NCBI RefSeq assembly: GCF_038900055.1
Contig: NZ_JBBMQM010000001.1
Location: forward strand, 3,348,001-3,412,000
Direction: 5' to 3'
Source of the DNA: Henriciella sp. AS95
GTDB lineage: Bacteria; Pseudomonadota; Alphaproteobacteria; Caulobacterales; Hyphomonadaceae
DNA: 64,000 nt
Shown here: piece after piece, positions 63,216-64,000 of the stretch
Layout: the number at the start of each line of letters is the position of its first letter
Numbering within the stretch: position 1 is the stretch's first letter
Made by a program: the position numbers and the translations under genes
The notes under the pieces: model-generated
What the model was told of the DNA's origin: nothing
Seen by the model: the letters and a program-made list of their open reading frames with translations, nothing else
Database searches by the model: none

Positions 63216-64000
63216 TCAGCGTGACCCGCCTGCGAACAGGACAAGACCTTCAGCCATCATGGGATCATGTGGCTGGTATTCTGTCTCGCCTGTTTCCTCG
63301 TTTATCGCTTTTTTCCAGTGTTCGAGGTGGAGGTGCGGGCCGGTTGCGCGTCCCGACATCCCGACAGCACCAATTTTCGTGCCGACAGAAATTTCCTCCC
63401 CGACTTCGACATCCCGATCAGACAGCTGCGCAAACCGCATCTTGCTGCCGTCATCGAACGCAATCTCGACGGTTTCCCCGTAATTTGGCTTGTAGCCGGA
63501 GAAGACCACCGTGCCGCAGGACGGCGTATAGACCGGCGTTCCTTCGGGTGCGCCGATGTCGGTGCCTTTATGCCAGCGCTCTTTCTTGCTGAACGGGTCC
63601 TTGCGGTTTCCGAACTTGCTCGTGATCTTTGCCTTTTCAGACTCCAGAACCGCATGCTCGAAAACGATCGACTGGCTCGCCCTGTCATCGCGCGCCGGCA
63701 TGACATCCTTGCCCGCTTCGGCCAGCGCAAAGGGCGACAGGGCGAGCGCGACGACGCTAGCACTCATCGCCATGATCGGCCGCGACCGCGTCGGACGGGT
63801 CTCCAGCAAACGCGACAGCCGCTTTGGCAGGCTGCGTTTCTTCGGCAGGATAAAGGCCGCGACAGGCAGCGTGCGGGCGGGCGCACTGATGCGGGCCGCA
63901 TAGGCCAGTGTGCGCGCATAGCCGAACCGGTCTCCGCTCACCTCTGAGGCGATCTCGTCGCACACCGCTTCTCTCCAGAAGTCGAGTTCACGGCGCATCA
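63216..64000 (-). CDS. BlaR1-type M56 peptidase fused to an M23 (LytM-like) domain, partial
   Basis: Frame stays open to the window edge, so the N-terminus is missing; the first internal Met is at 63998. The visible N-terminal piece (RRELDFWREAVCDEIA, GYARTLAYAAR) matches the end of M56 metallopeptidases such as BlaR1/MecR1. A probable membrane helix (SASVVALALSPFALA, counted from the Met about 79-93) follows, then an M23 domain: His143/Asp147 (HKGTDIG), His222/His224 (GPHLHLEHW). The YxHL His of M23 enzymes is replaced by Gln191 (RFAQLS). It may sense or bind peptidoglycan or antibiotic damage rather than cut it. A terminator follows. Confidence 0.75.
   Translation of the reverse strand, partial: MRRELDFWREAVCDEIASEVSGDRFGYARTLAYAARISAPARTLPVAAFILPKKRSLPKRLSRLLETRPTRSRPIMAMSASVVALALSPFALAEAGKDVMPARDDRASQSIVFEHAVLESEKAKITSKFGNRKDPFSKKERWHKGTDIGAPEGTPVYTPSCGTVVFSGYKPNYGETVEIAFDDGSKMRFAQLSDRDVEVGEEISVGTKIGAVGMSGRATGPHLHLEHWKKAINEETGETEYQPHDPMMAEGLVLFAGGSR

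Overview
The window reads as ordinary chromosome from a GC-rich alphaproteobacterium, most likely a marine hyphomonad or caulobacter relative. I infer this from large TonB-dependent receptors, several acyl-CoA dehydrogenases, a PetP/PetR-like regulator pair beside ilvE, an NrtR-type NAD regulator, alphaproteobacterial-style palindromic repeats, and dense packing with many 1-4 nt gene overlaps. No tRNA, rRNA, CRISPR array, prophage, integrase or complete insertion sequence was found. The assignment is inference; no phylogenetic marker was compared.

Layout. 0-8 kb: two related membrane proteins, a dihydroorotase, small lipoproteins, BioY, YgfZ, the Tag glycosylase, a long FabH-like ketosynthase and a pirin. 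7.7-11.5 kb: a 284-bp inverted-repeat element, then a haem-type TonB receptor divergent from a DUF6607 gene across a Fur-like box, and a 51-residue membrane protein. 11.7-17.3 kb: HD hydrolase plus NrtR-like regulator, rhomboid protease, and a second TonB receptor. 17.4-25 kb: acyl-CoA dehydrogenase, a metal-handling block (ZIP, TerC, OmpW, Zur), thioesterase, hydrolase and a DUF4197 lipoprotein. 25-32 kb: small regulators, argS, ispH, a repeat-filled gap and purB. 32-42.4 kb: a redoxin/cytochrome c/copper monooxygenase/EF-hand lipoprotein, an AGCS transporter, a periplasmic thioredoxin, a bifunctional PBP, a GltB-like flavoprotein and a paired acyl-CoA dehydrogenase. 42.5-48.5 kb: glycosyltransferase, FAD oxidoreductase with DUF2256 protein, an AT-rich block with a small basic protein, SixA, 1-Cys peroxiredoxin and ilvE. 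48.6-52 kb: MarR, OmpR-type regulator, FkbM methyltransferase and histidine kinase. 52-64 kb: MidA, lgt, ubiK, modABC, YbjN, proC, TetR, pgeF, prs, an aldehyde dehydrogenase, and a BlaR1-type M56/M23 fusion that runs off the right edge.

How the genes work together. Most are housekeeping (arginyl-tRNA, purine, PRPP, proline, branched-chain amino acid, isoprenoid and lipoprotein synthesis) mixed with fatty-acid or other acyl-CoA catabolism and metal or haem uptake. The most unusual items are the M56-M23 fusion with a changed catalytic position, the four-domain redoxin-haem-copper-calcium lipoprotein, an AT-richer FkbM gene lodged between a response regulator and its probable kinase, the inverted-repeat element placed on a receptor stop codon, and convergent gene pairs that share one CTAG as stop codon on both strands.
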